Shown: piece after piece, positions 25,755 to 36,084 of the stretch
Layout: each line of letters begins with the position of its first letter
Position numbering within the stretch: the first letter of the stretch is position 1
NCBI RefSeq assembly: GCF_001431425.1
Contig: NZ_LDJG01000023.1
Coordinates: 37,853 to 101,852, forward strand
Direction: 5' to 3'
DNA from: Stenotrophomonas nitritireducens
Lineage (GTDB): Bacteria; Pseudomonadota; Gammaproteobacteria; Xanthomonadales; Xanthomonadaceae
Length of the DNA: 64,000 nucleotides
Translations under genes and position numbers: made by a program
The notes under the pieces: model-generated
What the model saw: only the letters and a program-made list of their open reading frames with translations
Database searches by the model: none
Told to the model about the DNA's origin: nothing

Positions 25755-27188
25755 TCATTCGTCGGCTCCCACCGGGAACAGCTTGATGACGGTGTCTTCC
25801 GGCGACAGGTCGGAGAACACCGCCAGGTTGCGCGCGTTCCTGATCATCTGCCAGAACGGGTGCGTGGTATCGACCTGGAAGTAAGTGGTGTTGGGCGTCT
25901 TCTGCGGCAGCTCTTCCGGCGGCACCGGCAGCAGGTCGATCTTCAGGCCGAACAGTGCGGCCTGCAGCAGGCGCGGCATCTCGTCCATCGAGGCGATCTT
26001 GGCGGTGCGCGACAGGCGGGTGAAGAGTTCCTGCCCGCGCACGTCCGATTCGATCGTCAGGTAGAAGCGGGTCTTGTCCGACTCGAACAGCGACGCCGGC
26101 AGGTCCGCCTTGTAGAAGCGGCCGTCCCAGGCCAGGGTGATGCCGACCTCGGCGCCGACGGTCAGCGCCTTGATCAGCGCCTCGGCGCGCTCGAAGGCGA
26201 GGCGGAAGCAGCGCCGCAGGTCTTCGTGGTCGTAGTCCGGCAAGGCGGTTTCGATCGGGTTGGACGCCAGCCCGCCGAAATAGCCGATGTCCTCGGAGAA
26301 CACCGAGAATTCGGCCACCAGCGTGCGCAGTTGCTGGTACAGCGGATAGGCCGGCACGCTGCCCAGGCGCACATGTTCGTCCAGCACCGGCATCCAGCGG
26401 GCGAAGGTCTGCATCATCAGCACGCGCATCACTTCCTGCGCGCTGGTGGAAGCGGCGCGGATGCCGCGCTGGCGCTTGCTGGCGGCGAAATCCTGCCCGC
26501 GCGATACCAGCAGGTCGCGCAGTGCGCGGGTCCAGCGCGACAGGTTGGTCGATGCGTCCAGGGCCAGCAGCGGCGGCACATAGTCCTGCGACAGGCGGAA
26601 CTTGCCCGGCGACAGCGGCATTATCTCGGCGAACCGGTAGGCATCCCCCGAGCGCACCAGCACCTGCGCGTTCTCGTCCAGCGAGGTGACGATGCCCGGC
26701 TGGTACAGCAGGAAATCCACGTCCACTGCCGGCGCCGCCGGATCGTAGGGATCGGCGATGCTGTCGCTGCCCAGCGCGTGGCGTTCGCCCAGGCGCCCGC
26801 CGTTGCCCATGCCCTGCAGCGTGCGTTCGCGGTTGAGCACCAGCCACAGGCCGATCGGGTTGGCGTCGCGCGGGACCAGCTCGGCCAGCGACCGCTGCGG
26901 TATGCGGGCGTTGCCGGTGGCCACCGCCGAACCGCCGTGCAGGCGTTCGCCGTCGCGGGTATGCAGCAGCAGCTGCTCGATGTCCACGATGCCCTCGCCC
27001 AGCGCGGCCTCGCGCAGCTGCAGGCGTTCGAAGCCCCAGGGGTGCGGCGACAGGCGCGCATGTAGTTGCTGGCGCATCGCCAGGTGCCAGGCGTCCTGCG
27101 CCTGCAGGTGCTGCGGGCTGAGGAATGCGCCCTGGCCCCAGAAGACCTGGCGTTCGCCGGGCGTGGCCGGGGTGATGGTCGTGCTCAC
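25755..27188 (-). CDS. tssK: T6SS baseplate-membrane adaptor TssK
   Basis: TssK trimers link the baseplate wedges to the TssLM membrane complex. The 477-residue product shows the family N-terminus VFWGQGAFLSPQHLQAQD, the central REAAL and FAEIMPL, and the C-terminal head domain with FYLTIESD and PNTTYFQVDTTHPFW. The start is GTG and overlaps the stop of the upstream TraB/GumN-like gene by four bases (GTGA), so the two are translationally coupled. Confidence 0.95.
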   Translation of the reverse strand: MSTTITPATPGERQVFWGQGAFLSPQHLQAQDAWHLAMRQQLHARLSPHPWGFERLQLREAALGEGIVDIEQLLLHTRDGERLHGGSAVATGNARIPQRSLAELVPRDANPIGLWLVLNRERTLQGMGNGGRLGERHALGSDSIADPYDPAAPAVDVDFLLYQPGIVTSLDENAQVLVRSGDAYRFAEIMPLSPGKFRLSQDYVPPLLALDASTNLSRWTRALRDLLVSRGQDFAASKRQRGIRAASTSAQEVMRVLMMQTFARWMPVLDEHVRLGSVPAYPLYQQLRTLVAEFSVFSEDIGYFGGLASNPIETALPDYDHEDLRRCFRLAFERAEALIKALTVGAEVGITLAWDGRFYKADLPASLFESDKTRFYLTIESDVRGQELFTRLSRTAKIASMDEMPRLLQAALFGLKIDLLPVPPEELPQKTPNTTYFQVDTTHPFWQMIRNARNLAVFSDLSPEDTVIKLFPVGADE

Positions 27189-28288
27189 AGGGGTTGCGCC
27201 TCCACGCGATAGCCGGCGCGCAGCAGGGCGGCCAGCAGTCCGTCATAGCCGGGCAGGTGGATCGCGCCCACCGCGACCAGGCTTCCACCTTGCGCCAGCA
27301 CCTGCAGCAGCCGCGGCAGCCACTGCGCATTGCGCTGCTCGATCAGGCAGCGGCGGGCGCGCAGTTCGATGGCCCGGGCGCTGTCGCCGAGGCCGGACAT
27401 GCGGTCCACATCCGCCAGCCAGGCCCACAGGTCGCCGCGGTGGTAGAAGACGAGCGCGCGCGCCGACTCGTCCTGCATCTGCGAGGGCGCACGCAGGCGT
27501 TCGGCGAGTACCTGCGCCTGTTCCTGCGACGACACGCAGTCCAGCGCCCGCAACTGCGCCGGCATGTCCTCCAGGTGCACCAGCGGCAGGCCGCCGGCGG
27601 CGGCCAGGTGCTGCACGCGCACGTCCATGGTGTCCTCGCCGACGCGCTCGCCGCGCGCTTCCAGCAGCGCCAGCACCAGCCACGGCTTCATCCGCGCCAG
27701 GGTGTCCGGCGCGATCTCCGGCAGCAGCTCATGCGCGCGGGCCAGCCCCTCGGGCCCGATCAGGGAGGTCAGCGACTGTTCCGGCGGCAGCCAGCGGTAG
27801 GCATCCAGCACCGCATCGATGGGCGTGTCGACGTCCACTTCGTTGACCACGGTGGCGGCGGCGTCCACCAGCCGCTGCAGGCGTGCGCCGTCGATGCCGT
27901 GTTCGCTCTCGCTGCCGAAGTGGATGGTGCCCAGGATCCAGTTGGCACGACTCTGCGAGGGGGAGGCGTCGGCAGCGGTCGCGGTGACGGCATCCGCTGC
28001 CGGCGCCGCGCCGCCGGTGTCGTTGCCGATGTCTGCGGCGATGTCTGTGGCGGCGGCCGGCGGCGTGACCCGGAACAGCACGCCGTACCAGGGCAGGGTG
28101 CCGGCGGGCGAGGGCAAGGGCGGTGGCGGCAGCGGCGTGCGGGGCCTGCCGGGCGCCTGCTCCGACCCAGCGGCGGCCGCGCCAGCCGCGCTGTCCCGTG
28201 CCGCCGGCGCGGCCATGACATGCGCGCCCATTGCCAGGAGCAGGCAGGCAAGCGCGAGAGTCGTCAGGAGGCGGGGCGGGAGGTTCAT
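27185..28288 (-). CDS. TraB/GumN-like exported protein at the head of the T6SS operon
   Basis: This 367-residue protein has a signal peptide (about 1-27, cut after VMAAP) and a Pro/Ala-rich spacer. Its TraB/GumN (Tiki-related) domain shows WILGTIHFGSE (117-127), VNEVDVDTP, and a C-terminal VGAIHLPGYDGL. Members of this superfamily include metal-dependent proteases, with the paired GTxH and GxxHL motifs as likely metal sites; activity here is untested. It is the first gene of the leftward T6SS arm and is coupled to tssK. A periplasmic proteolytic or quality-control role in T6SS assembly is inference. ATG 28354 is an alternative start, but the signal peptide fits 28288 better. Confidence 0.78.
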   Translation of the reverse strand: MNLPPRLLTTLALACLLLAMGAHVMAAPAARDSAAGAAAAGSEQAPGRPRTPLPPPPLPSPAGTLPWYGVLFRVTPPAAATDIAADIGNDTGGAAPAADAVTATAADASPSQSRANWILGTIHFGSESEHGIDGARLQRLVDAAATVVNEVDVDTPIDAVLDAYRWLPPEQSLTSLIGPEGLARAHELLPEIAPDTLARMKPWLVLALLEARGERVGEDTMDVRVQHLAAAGGLPLVHLEDMPAQLRALDCVSSQEQAQVLAERLRAPSQMQDESARALVFYHRGDLWAWLADVDRMSGLGDSARAIELRARRCLIEQRNAQWLPRLLQVLAQGGSLVAVGAIHLPGYDGLLAALLRAGYRVEAQPL

Positions 28289-28493
28289 GGCAACCGGGCT
28301 GGCCGCATGTCGCGGGACGCTGCATCTTTCCTGCTGGCCGATGCCGGCGGCCATATCGCCTGAGGACTAGGCCATCCGGCCTGTATCGGCTATTGCCCAG
28401 GCAGGGGCGGCGGACTATGGTCGTGCCCGTTCACTGCATGGCACGCGGCCGGACCCGCGCCGGCATCCCGCCGCACCCCGGGGACAGGATTCC
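28289..28493. promoter_or_regulatory. Divergent control region of the two T6SS arms
   Basis: This gap of about 205 bases separates the leftward arm (TraB-like, tssK onward) from the rightward arm (response regulator onward). By position it must hold the promoters of both. I found no convincing sigma-70 hexamers or sigma-54 site. A GGACAGG ribosome-site candidate lies just before the ATG at 28494. The assignment rests on position only. Confidence 0.4.
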
Positions 28494-29159
28494 ATGAAGG
28501 TTTTGATTGCCGACGACCACCTCCTCATCGTCGAGGGCGTGAAAGCCAAATTGATGGAGCTTGGTGGCGATATCGAGTGCGTGGTCGCCATGGACATGGA
28601 CGGTCTGGCGCGGGCGACGGCCAGCGTCGAACACCTGGACCTGGCGCTGCTGGACATCGCCATTCCCGGCGCGGTCGGCTACCAGCACATCGCGCAGATG
28701 CGCCAGCGCCTGCCGGACACGCCGGTGATCGTGCTGTCCGGCTCCGAGGACCTGGACCTGATCCGCGTCCTGCTGGAACTGGGCGTCAACGGCTTCATCC
28801 CCAAGGCCTATTCGCCGGAAGTGATGCTGTCGGCGATCCGCCTGGTGCTTTCCGGCGGAGTCTATGTGCCGCCGATGCTGCTGGCCGGCGTGCAGGCGCG
28901 TGGCTGGACGCCGCCGGCAGCGATGGCGCCGGTGGTGGAAACCGGCCATTCACTCGATTCGCTGCGCAGCATCCTGACCGGCCGCCAGATCGACGTGATG
29001 ATGCTGCTGTCGCAGGGCAAGCCGAACAAGCTGATCGCCCGCGACCTGGGCATCAGCGAAGGCACGGTCAAGATCCATCTGGCGGCGATCTTCCGCGCGC
29101 TCAACGTGCGCAACCGGGTGGAGGCGGTGGTGGCCTCCCGGCGCATGGTGGAGTCCTGA
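28494..29159 (+). CDS. NarL/LuxR-type response regulator
   Basis: The 221-residue protein has an N-terminal receiver (acidic residues in IADDHLL, phosphoacceptor Asp54 in ALLDIAIPG, switch Ser in VLSGSED, Lys in FIPKAY). Its C-terminal LuxR-type helix-turn-helix shows LTGRQIDVMMLLSQGKPNKLIA and SEGTVKIHLAAIFRAL. It is a DNA-binding activator or repressor by family. It heads the rightward T6SS arm and lies beside the divergent promoter region, so T6SS genes are its likely targets. No kinase is adjacent; the hybrid kinase at 14563-16446 is the nearest candidate partner. Confidence 0.93.
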   Translation: MKVLIADDHLLIVEGVKAKLMELGGDIECVVAMDMDGLARATASVEHLDLALLDIAIPGAVGYQHIAQMRQRLPDTPVIVLSGSEDLDLIRVLLELGVNGFIPKAYSPEVMLSAIRLVLSGGVYVPPMLLAGVQARGWTPPAAMAPVVETGHSLDSLRSILTGRQIDVMMLLSQGKPNKLIARDLGISEGTVKIHLAAIFRALNVRNRVEAVVASRRMVES

Positions 29160-29236
29160 ACGCGGATGGCGGCGTGACGCGGCGACAGGGCGTGCCCATA
29201 ATGGCGTCCCTCCGGGGTCCCCGAACGGTCACGGCC

Positions 29237-30268
29237 ATGGATGCCATGTCGCGTCGCGCGCTTATCCGCCTTGCCCTGCTGGCCAGCCTGGGGGCGGGCA
29301 TCCTGTCCGCGTCCGGCCAGAACAGCGGCGCGCCGCCCCTGCGCTTCGGCATCCTGCCTACCGGCGGTCCGGCCGAATCCAGCGAGGACTGGCAGCCGGT
29401 GCTGGACGATATGTCCAAAGCATTGAAGCGCCCGGTGATCGGCGTGTCGGTCAGCACCTATGAAGGCATGTACCGCGCGGTGCTGGACAGGCGCGTGGAC
29501 GTGGCTTTTCTTTCCGGCAAGCTGGCGCTGGACAGCGTGCTGGCCGGCAAGGCCAACGTGACCGTGCAGCTGGCGCGGCTGGATGGCGCACCCGGTTACC
29601 GCGCTGTGCTGCTGGCGCACAAGGACGGGCCGATCCCCAATCTGGAGACGGTGTTTTCGGGCAGCAAGCGCTGGAGCTATGCGCGTGGCGAAGCGGTGTC
29701 CGTGTCCGGCTACCTGGCCCCGGAGGCGCAGCTGTTCGCCCGCCGCGGGGTGAATTCGGATTCCTACTTCAAGAGCGTGAAGGTGGACAACCACCAGAAC
29801 AACGCGCTGGCCGTGGCCAACGGCGAAGTGGACCTGTGCAGCAACAATTCCGCCGACATGGAACGGTTCGCGAAAAGGTTCCCGCGGCAGAACGCGCAGC
29901 TGCGGGTGCTGTGGACCTCGGCGGTGATCCCGCATGCGGTACTGGTGACCGCGCGCGACCTGCCGGACGCGGACAAGGAACAGGTGCGGCGTTTCCTGCT
30001 GGACTATGCGCGCGGCCGCAGCGCGCAGGCGGCGGCGCAGCTCGAGCACCTGCAGCGCGTGCACAAGCTGGCCGGTTTCATCGCCGCCAACGACAGCGTG
30101 CTGCTGCCGTTCGCGCAGATCGAGCACTCGCTGGAACTGCGGCGCACCCGCGACGGCCGCTGGGTGGACGAAGCGGCGCGGCAGGCGCGCATCGACCGGG
30201 TCAACGCCGAATTCGCCGAAAGGAAGGCGATCCTGGAAGCGGGCAGCAGGCGCACCGCGCCGCGCTGA
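29237..30268 (+). CDS. PhnD-like periplasmic substrate-binding protein
   Basis: This 343-residue protein has a twin-Arg-like or Sec signal (MSRRALIRLALLASL, ending near SASGQ). A PhnD/type 2 periplasmic binding fold follows: LRFGILPTGGP, STYEGMYRAVLDRRVDVAFLSG, VANGEVDLCSNNSADMERF. The family binds phosphate, phosphite or phosphonates for ABC importers, or works as a sensor partner. No permease or ATPase gene is nearby, so import is unlikely and a sensing role with the adjacent regulator is inferred. Three in-frame ATGs (29201, 29237, 29246) are possible; 29237 keeps the signal peptide intact. Confidence 0.82.
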   Translation: MDAMSRRALIRLALLASLGAGILSASGQNSGAPPLRFGILPTGGPAESSEDWQPVLDDMSKALKRPVIGVSVSTYEGMYRAVLDRRVDVAFLSGKLALDSVLAGKANVTVQLARLDGAPGYRAVLLAHKDGPIPNLETVFSGSKRWSYARGEAVSVSGYLAPEAQLFARRGVNSDSYFKSVKVDNHQNNALAVANGEVDLCSNNSADMERFAKRFPRQNAQLRVLWTSAVIPHAVLVTARDLPDADKEQVRRFLLDYARGRSAQAAAQLEHLQRVHKLAGFIAANDSVLLPFAQIEHSLELRRTRDGRWVDEAARQARIDRVNAEFAERKAILEAGSRRTAPR

Positions 30269-30390
30269 GCGGCTGCCGGCCGGCCCGCTGGCGGCATGGC
30301 CTATCCCATCCGGCGAATGGGCGGGCTCCGTCCTCCTGCCTAGGCTTGGCCCATCTTCAGGCATAGGCCGGGGCCACCGGACAGGTAGCC

Positions 30391-32217
30391 ATGCTCGACG
30401 AGTTGCTGCCCTATTACGAGAACGAACTCACCTACCTGCGCCGGCTCTCGCGCGAGTTCGCCGGGCGCTACCCGAAGATCGCCGCGCAGCTGATGCTGGA
30501 AGGCGAGGTCTGCGAGGACCCGCACGTCGAGCGGATGATCGAGTCGTTCGCCTTTCTCTCCGCGCGCATCCACAAGAAGCTGGACGACGAATTCCCGCAG
30601 GTCACCGAGGCGCTGCTGTCGGTGCTGTATCCGCACTTCCTGCGGCCGGTGCCGTCGATGTCGATTGCGCAGCTGCATCCGGCGCCGGGGGTGGAACTGA
30701 CCACGATGCAGGAAGTGCCGCGCGACACCCTGCTGCTGACCCGCCCGGTGCAGGGGATGCCGGTGCGTTACCGCACCGCCTATCCGGTGCAGGTGTGGCC
30801 GATACAGGTGGCCGATGCGAAGCTGGAAGCGGCCGAACGCTCGGCCTTCGCGCTGGGCGCGGCGAGCCGGGTGGCGACGCTGCGCATCGCGCTGCGCGCC
30901 AGCGGCAGCGAACCGCTGGCGAAACTGGCGCTGCACAGCCTGCGTTTCCACATCGATGGCGAAAGCCCGCTGGCGCACGCACTGCACGAGATCGTGCTCA
31001 ACGCCACCGAAGCGGTGTCGCTGCGCGATCCGCACAGCGGGCGCAGCGTGGCCTTGCCGGCGGCGGCACTGCGGGCGGTGGGCTTCGACGAGGACGAAGG
31101 GCTGCTCGACTACGACGCGCGCTCCTTCCTCGGTTACCGCCTGATCCAGGAATACTTCGCGCTGCCCGAGAAATTCCTGTTCTTCCAGGTCGATGGGCTG
31201 GACCTGTCCGGCTTCGGCCAGCAGGCCGAACTGGTGCTGGAGATCGGCGCGTTCGGCCGGCCCGAGCGCCTGGCGCGGCTGGAACAGGCGGTCACCGCCG
31301 ATACCTTCAGGCTCAACTGCACGCCCATCGTCAACCTGTTCAAGCAGCAGGCCGAGCCCATCCGGCTGACCCAGGAGCGCCACGAATACCCGGTGATTCC
31401 CGATGCGCGCCGCCCGCTGGGACTGGAGGTGTACTCGGTGGATTCGGTACGGCGCCTCACCCGCCAGGGCGACACCGGCAAGGTCACCGAGTTCGAGCCG
31501 TTCTACTCGGTGCGCCACGGCCTGCACGACGACCCGGACGCCTGTCACTGGTACGGGCAGCGGCAGCCTTCGCTGCGCGCCGACGACGAAGGCACCGAAC
31601 TGTCGATCAGCCTGGTCGACCGCAACATGGACCCCACCGTGCCGGCGGTGGAAACGCTGTCGCTGTCGCTGACCTGCACCAACCGCGACCTGCCGTCGCA
31701 GCTGCCGTTCGGCGGCGAGGAGAGCGTGCTGCAGGTCGAGCGCGGCGGCGCCATCGGCCAGGCGCGCCTGCTGAAGAAGCCCACGCCGACCTGGCGCGCG
31801 CCGATGCGGCTGGCCAACCAGTGGCGGCTGATCTCCCACCTGGCGCTCAACCACCTGTCGATCGTCGAAGGCGGGCGCGACGCGCTGCTGGAGATCCTGA
31901 GCCTGTACAACTACGCCGATTCGGCCAGCCTGCGCAAACAGATCGCCGGCATCGTCCAGGTGCGCAGCACGCCCTCGCTGACCGCCATCGGCATGCCGCC
32001 GCGCCGCGCCTTCGTGCGCGGCACCGACATCGAGATCGACTTCGACGAAAGCCAGTACGTCGGCAGCGGCATCTACGTGCTGGCGCGGGTGCTGGACGTG
32101 TTCTTCGGCCTGTACTGCACCGCCAACTCCTATACGCGGCTGACCGTGCGCTCGCTGCAGCGCGAAGGCGAGCTGGCCCGCTTCCCGCCGCGCGCGGGGG
32201 CATGGCCGCTGGTGTGA
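30391..32217 (+). CDS. tssF: T6SS baseplate protein TssF (VasA)
   Basis: TssF forms the baseplate wedge with TssG and TssE. The 608-residue product starts with the hallmark LLPYYENELTYLRRLSREFA, and continues with VERMIESFAFLSARIHKKLDDE and LSVLYPHFLRPVPSM. GYRLIQEYFALPEKFLFF is the other diagnostic stretch. It lies 122 bases after the PhnD-like gene and begins the structural part of the rightward arm. Confidence 0.97.
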   Translation: MLDELLPYYENELTYLRRLSREFAGRYPKIAAQLMLEGEVCEDPHVERMIESFAFLSARIHKKLDDEFPQVTEALLSVLYPHFLRPVPSMSIAQLHPAPGVELTTMQEVPRDTLLLTRPVQGMPVRYRTAYPVQVWPIQVADAKLEAAERSAFALGAASRVATLRIALRASGSEPLAKLALHSLRFHIDGESPLAHALHEIVLNATEAVSLRDPHSGRSVALPAAALRAVGFDEDEGLLDYDARSFLGYRLIQEYFALPEKFLFFQVDGLDLSGFGQQAELVLEIGAFGRPERLARLEQAVTADTFRLNCTPIVNLFKQQAEPIRLTQERHEYPVIPDARRPLGLEVYSVDSVRRLTRQGDTGKVTEFEPFYSVRHGLHDDPDACHWYGQRQPSLRADDEGTELSISLVDRNMDPTVPAVETLSLSLTCTNRDLPSQLPFGGEESVLQVERGGAIGQARLLKKPTPTWRAPMRLANQWRLISHLALNHLSIVEGGRDALLEILSLYNYADSASLRKQIAGIVQVRSTPSLTAIGMPPRRAFVRGTDIEIDFDESQYVGSGIYVLARVLDVFFGLYCTANSYTRLTVRSLQREGELARFPPRAGAWPLV

Positions 32218-32219
32218 GC

Positions 32220-33305
32220 ATGGACGGCGCGCTCCCCGCCGCGACGGGCCTGGCCGATGGGCTGCAGGCCCTGCCCGGCCAGGCCGCGGCCGCGCCGCTG
32301 CAGCGGCTGCAGGCCGATCCGCTGGCATTCGGGTTCTTCCAGGCGGTACGCATCCTGTATGCCAGCGCCGGTTTCGACGGGCGCGGCGGCGGTGGCCGGC
32401 CCGGACCGGTGCGGTTCGCCACGCCGGCCTCGCTGTCCTTCCCGGTGGCCGAACTGGCATCACTGGAACAGGAAGGCGGGGACTGGCGGATGGGGGTCAA
32501 TTTCCTCGGGCTGACCGGCCCCAGCGGCGTGCTGCCGCGCCACTACACCGAGCACCTGATCGAGCTGAAGCAGCGCCGCGAGCGCCCCACCCAGGATTTC
32601 CTGGACCTGTTCAACCAGCGCGCGTTGTCGTTGTTCTGGCAGGCCTGGGGCAAGTACCGCCCGGAGATAGGCCGCGAATTCGGCTTCCGCAACGCGCCCC
32701 TGCGCTACGTGCATCACCTGGTCGGCCTGGGCACGCCGGCCCTGCAGGCACGGCTGGAAGAGGGCGCCGCGCCGGCGGTGGAGAAAGGAGCGGGCCGGCG
32801 CGCGCTGCCCTCGGCGGCCATCGGCTATTTCGCCGGGCTGATCTCGCAGCGGCCCCACGGCGCGGGGGCGCTGTCGCAGGTGATCGGGCAGTGCGTGGGC
32901 GCGCCGGTGACGGTGGAGAGTTGTCCGGGGACCTGGCAGCCGGCGCCGGCGCGCGACCGCATCCGCCTCGGCGCGCGCCAGCGCCTGGGCGAAGGCGTGC
33001 TCGGTCCGCGCTACTGGGACCGCCAGATCACCCTGCGCCTGCGGGTCGGGCCGTTGGACCGCCCGCGCTTCCGGGCCCTGCTGCCCGACCAGAAGCTGCT
33101 GGCCGACATCGCCGAGCTGGCGCGCTTCCTCACCGGCCTGTCGATGGACCTGCGCATCGGCCTGCTGCTGCGCGAGGACGAAGTGCCGCCATTGGCGCTG
33201 GGCGGCGCCGGCCCCGACCGCCCGCGGCTGGGCTGGAACACCTGGCTGCGCGGCCAGCGCCACGGCCGCCCGGCCGACGAATGCGAATTCCATTTCACGC
33301 AATGA
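32220..33305 (+). CDS. tssG: T6SS baseplate protein TssG (VasB)
   Basis: TssG binds TssF and TssK in the baseplate. The sequence shows LQADPLAFGFFQAVRIL, VNFLGLTGPSGVLPRHYTE, FLDLFNQRALSLFWQAW and a C-terminal LGWNTWLRGQ, all typical of the family. At 361 residues the size is normal. The exact start is uncertain: ATG 32202 overlaps tssF by 16 bases, GTG 32214 overlaps as GTGA, and ATG 32220 begins two bases after the tssF stop. The last is used here. Confidence 0.93.
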   Translation: MDGALPAATGLADGLQALPGQAAAAPLQRLQADPLAFGFFQAVRILYASAGFDGRGGGGRPGPVRFATPASLSFPVAELASLEQEGGDWRMGVNFLGLTGPSGVLPRHYTEHLIELKQRRERPTQDFLDLFNQRALSLFWQAWGKYRPEIGREFGFRNAPLRYVHHLVGLGTPALQARLEEGAAPAVEKGAGRRALPSAAIGYFAGLISQRPHGAGALSQVIGQCVGAPVTVESCPGTWQPAPARDRIRLGARQRLGEGVLGPRYWDRQITLRLRVGPLDRPRFRALLPDQKLLADIAELARFLTGLSMDLRIGLLLREDEVPPLALGGAGPDRPRLGWNTWLRGQRHGRPADECEFHFTQ

Positions 33306-33315
33306 GAGGCCCGTC

Positions 33316-35976
33316 ATGGCACTGAACCTGCGTTCCCTGGTCTCCCGCCTGGATGCCACCTGCCGTTCGGCGATAGAGGGCGCCGCCGGCCTGTGCCTGG
33401 CGCGGACCCATTACGACGTCGAGATCGAACACCTGCTGGTCAAGCTGCTGGAAGCGGACAACACCGACCTCCACCGCATCCTGCGCCAGTTCGAGGTGCC
33501 GGCCGATGCGCTGGAGCGCGCGCTGGGCAAGGCGCTGGACGGATTGAATGCCGGCAACCAGCGCACCCCGGCGCTGAGCGCGCATATCCCGCTGCTGCTG
33601 GAGCGCGGCTGGGGATGGGCGTCGATCGAGTTCGGCGAATCGAAGATCCGCAGCGGCCACCTGCTGGTCGCGCTGCTGGCCGATGCCGAACTGCGCCGCC
33701 TGCTGGGCGACGCGGCGGGCGTGCTGGCGCCGGTCAACCTGGAAACGCTGCTGCAGAACTTCCACGCCATCGTCGCCGCTTCGGCGGAGGCGAAGCAGGC
33801 GCGCGGCCTGGGCGACGCCGCTGGCGCCCCCGCCGGCGCGGACATCGCGCCCGGTTCCGGCAGCGCCGGCGGCGCGCCCAGCGCCACGCCCAATCTGGAC
33901 CAGTACTGCCAGAACCTGACGGCCAGGGCGCGCGAGGGCAGGCTCGATCCCGTGCTGGGCCGCGACGGCGAAATCCGGCAGATGGTCGACGTGCTCACCC
34001 GTCGCCGCCAGAACAACCCGATCCTCACCGGCGAGGCCGGCGTCGGCAAGACCGCGGTGGTCGAAGGACTGGCCGCGCGCATCGCCGCCGGCGACGTGCC
34101 CGCGCCGTTGCAGGGGGTGGAGGTGCTGTCGCTGGACCTGGGGCTGCTTCAGGCCGGCGCATCGGTCAAGGGCGAATTCGAGAACCGCCTGAAAGGCGTG
34201 ATCGAGGAGGTCAAGGCCAGCCCCCGGCCGATCATCATGTTCATCGACGAGGCGCATACCCTGATCGGCGCGGGCGGGCAGGCGGGCCAGAACGATGCCG
34301 CCAACCTGCTGAAGCCGGCGTTGGCGCGCGGCGAGATGCGCACCATCGCCGCCACCACCTGGAGCGAGTACAAGAAATATTTCGAGAAGGACCCGGCGTT
34401 GACCCGGCGCTTCCAGGTGGTCAAGGTCGAAGAGCCTGACGACGAGCGCGCGGTGGCGATGCTGCGCGGCGTGGCCGCGGCCATGTCCGCCCACCATGGC
34501 GTGCGCGTGCTCGAGGAGGCGGTGCGCGATGCGGTCAAGCTGTCTTCGCGCTACATCGCCGGCCGGCAGCTGCCGGACAAGGCGGTCAGCGTGCTCGACA
34601 CCGCCTGCGCGCGCGTGGCGGTGGGGCAGGGCGCGACCCCGGCGCAGATCGAGGACCTGCGCCGGCGCGGCGAAGTGCTGGCCGCCGAGCACACCCAGCT
34701 GCGGCGTGAGGCGGCGGGCGGCGCCGACCATGCCGCGCGCCTGGCCGAACTCGAGGCCGAACAGGCCGACGTGGCCGAACGGCTGCGATCGCTGGAGCTG
34801 CGCTGGCGGGGCGAGGGCGAACTGGTCGGGCGCATCCTGGCCGCGCTGGACGAACTGGAAGCGCTGCCCGAGGACGCGGCCGAGCGCGCCGGGAAAACGG
34901 CCGCGCTCGATGCCCTGCGCGCCGAACTGGCGCAGTTGCAGGGCCAGAACCCGATGGTGCTGCCGGTGGTGGATGCCAACGCGGTGGCGCAGATCGTTGC
35001 CGGCTGGACCGGCATTCCGGTCGGGCGCATGGTCGGCGACGAAATCCAGACCGTGCTCAACCTGCGCGAGAACCTGGAGCAGCGCGTGATCGGCCAGGGC
35101 CATGCGCTGGAGGCCATCGCCCAGCGCGTACGCACCTCGCGCGCCAACCTGGAAGACCCGGACAAGCCCAAGGGGGTGTTCCTGCTGGTCGGCACCAGCG
35201 GCGTGGGCAAGACCGAAACCGCGATCGCGCTGGCCGAGCTGCTGTACGGCGGCGAACGCAGCATGATCACCATCAACATGAGCGAGTACCAGGAGGCGCA
35301 TACCGTCTCTTCGCTCAAAGGCTCGCCTCCCGGCTACGTCGGCTACGGCGAAGGCGGCGTGCTCACCGAGGCGGTGCGGCGCAAGCCGTATTCGGTGGTG
35401 CTGCTGGATGAGATCGAAAAGGCCCATCCCGACGTGCTGGAACTGTTCTTCCAGGTGTTCGACAAGGGCCGCATGGAGGACGGCGAGGGCCGCGAGATCG
35501 ATTTCCGCAACACCATCATCATCCTCACCTCCAACGCCGGCACCGAGCTGATCATGCGCGCCTGCCGCGGCAATCCCGAGCCGCCGGACGTGGCCGCGCT
35601 CAACGAACTGCTCAAGCCGGAACTGAACGCGGTGTTCAAGCCGGCCTTCCTCGGCCGCACCACGGTGATCCCGTACTACCCGCTGGACGACGCCAACATG
35701 CGCAGGATCGTCCGCCTGAAGCTCGGCAAGATCGCCCGCCGCATCCAGGCCAGCCACAACGCCCGCCTCGACTACGACGATGCACTGGTGGACGCGGTGG
35801 CCGCCCGCTGCACCGAGGTGGATTCGGGCGCGCGCAATATCGACCACATCCTCACCGGCAGCCTGCTGCCGGAAGTGGCCGGCGAGGTGCTGGTGCGAAT
35901 GGGCCAGGGCCGGAGCTTCGGCAGCATCCACGTCAGCGTCGGCGACGACGGGCGTTTCGCCTATGCGCTGGAATGA
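33316..35976 (+). CDS. tssH: T6SS sheath-disassembling ATPase TssH (ClpV)
   Basis: ClpV is an AAA+ unfoldase that recycles contracted TssBC sheath. The 886-residue protein has an N-terminal Clp repeat domain. The first AAA module carries GEAGVGKT (239-246) and Walker [12 protein letters not shown]. After a middle coiled coil, the second module has GTSGVGKT (626-633) and [14 protein letters not shown]. The N-terminal helix ([19 protein letters not shown]) and the long linker at about 175-190 fit ClpV rather than ClpB. It is 10 bases from tssG and 108 bases before vgrG. Confidence 0.96.
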   Translation: MALNLRSLVSRLDATCRSAIEGAAGLCLARTHYDVEIEHLLVKLLEADNTDLHRILRQFEVPADALERALGKALDGLNAGNQRTPALSAHIPLLLERGWGWASIEFGESKIRSGHLLVALLADAELRRLLGDAAGVLAPVNLETLLQNFHAIVAASAEAKQARGLGDAAGAPAGADIAPGSGSAGGAPSATPNLDQYCQNLTARAREGRLDPVLGRDGEIRQMVDVLTRRRQNNPILTGEAGVGKTAVVEGLAARIAAGDVPAPLQGVEVLSLDLGLLQAGASVKGEFENRLKGVIEEVKASPRPIIMFIDEAHTLIGAGGQAGQNDAANLLKPALARGEMRTIAATTWSEYKKYFEKDPALTRRFQVVKVEEPDDERAVAMLRGVAAAMSAHHGVRVLEEAVRDAVKLSSRYIAGRQLPDKAVSVLDTACARVAVGQGATPAQIEDLRRRGEVLAAEHTQLRREAAGGADHAARLAELEAEQADVAERLRSLELRWRGEGELVGRILAALDELEALPEDAAERAGKTAALDALRAELAQLQGQNPMVLPVVDANAVAQIVAGWTGIPVGRMVGDEIQTVLNLRENLEQRVIGQGHALEAIAQRVRTSRANLEDPDKPKGVFLLVGTSGVGKTETAIALAELLYGGERSMITINMSEYQEAHTVSSLKGSPPGYVGYGEGGVLTEAVRRKPYSVVLLDEIEKAHPDVLELFFQVFDKGRMEDGEGREIDFRNTIIILTSNAGTELIMRACRGNPEPPDVAALNELLKPELNAVFKPAFLGRTTVIPYYPLDDANMRRIVRLKLGKIARRIQASHNARLDYDDALVDAVAARCTEVDSGARNIDHILTGSLLPEVAGEVLVRMGQGRSFGSIHVSVGDDGRFAYALE

Positions 35977-36084
35977 GGCCAGGGCCGCCGTCCTCCCACC
36001 ATCGGGCTAACCCGTCTGGCCGATACCGCCGCCACCAGCCCACGCGCGAGCATGTGCCGGCCGCCACCCGGTGACCGAGCCGCC

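Noticed and set aside
25726..25758. Ten-codon frame starting with ATG over the tssK stop, as an alternative tssL start
   Set aside because: It ends at a stop before the DotU domain begins, so GTG 25722 is used for tssL.
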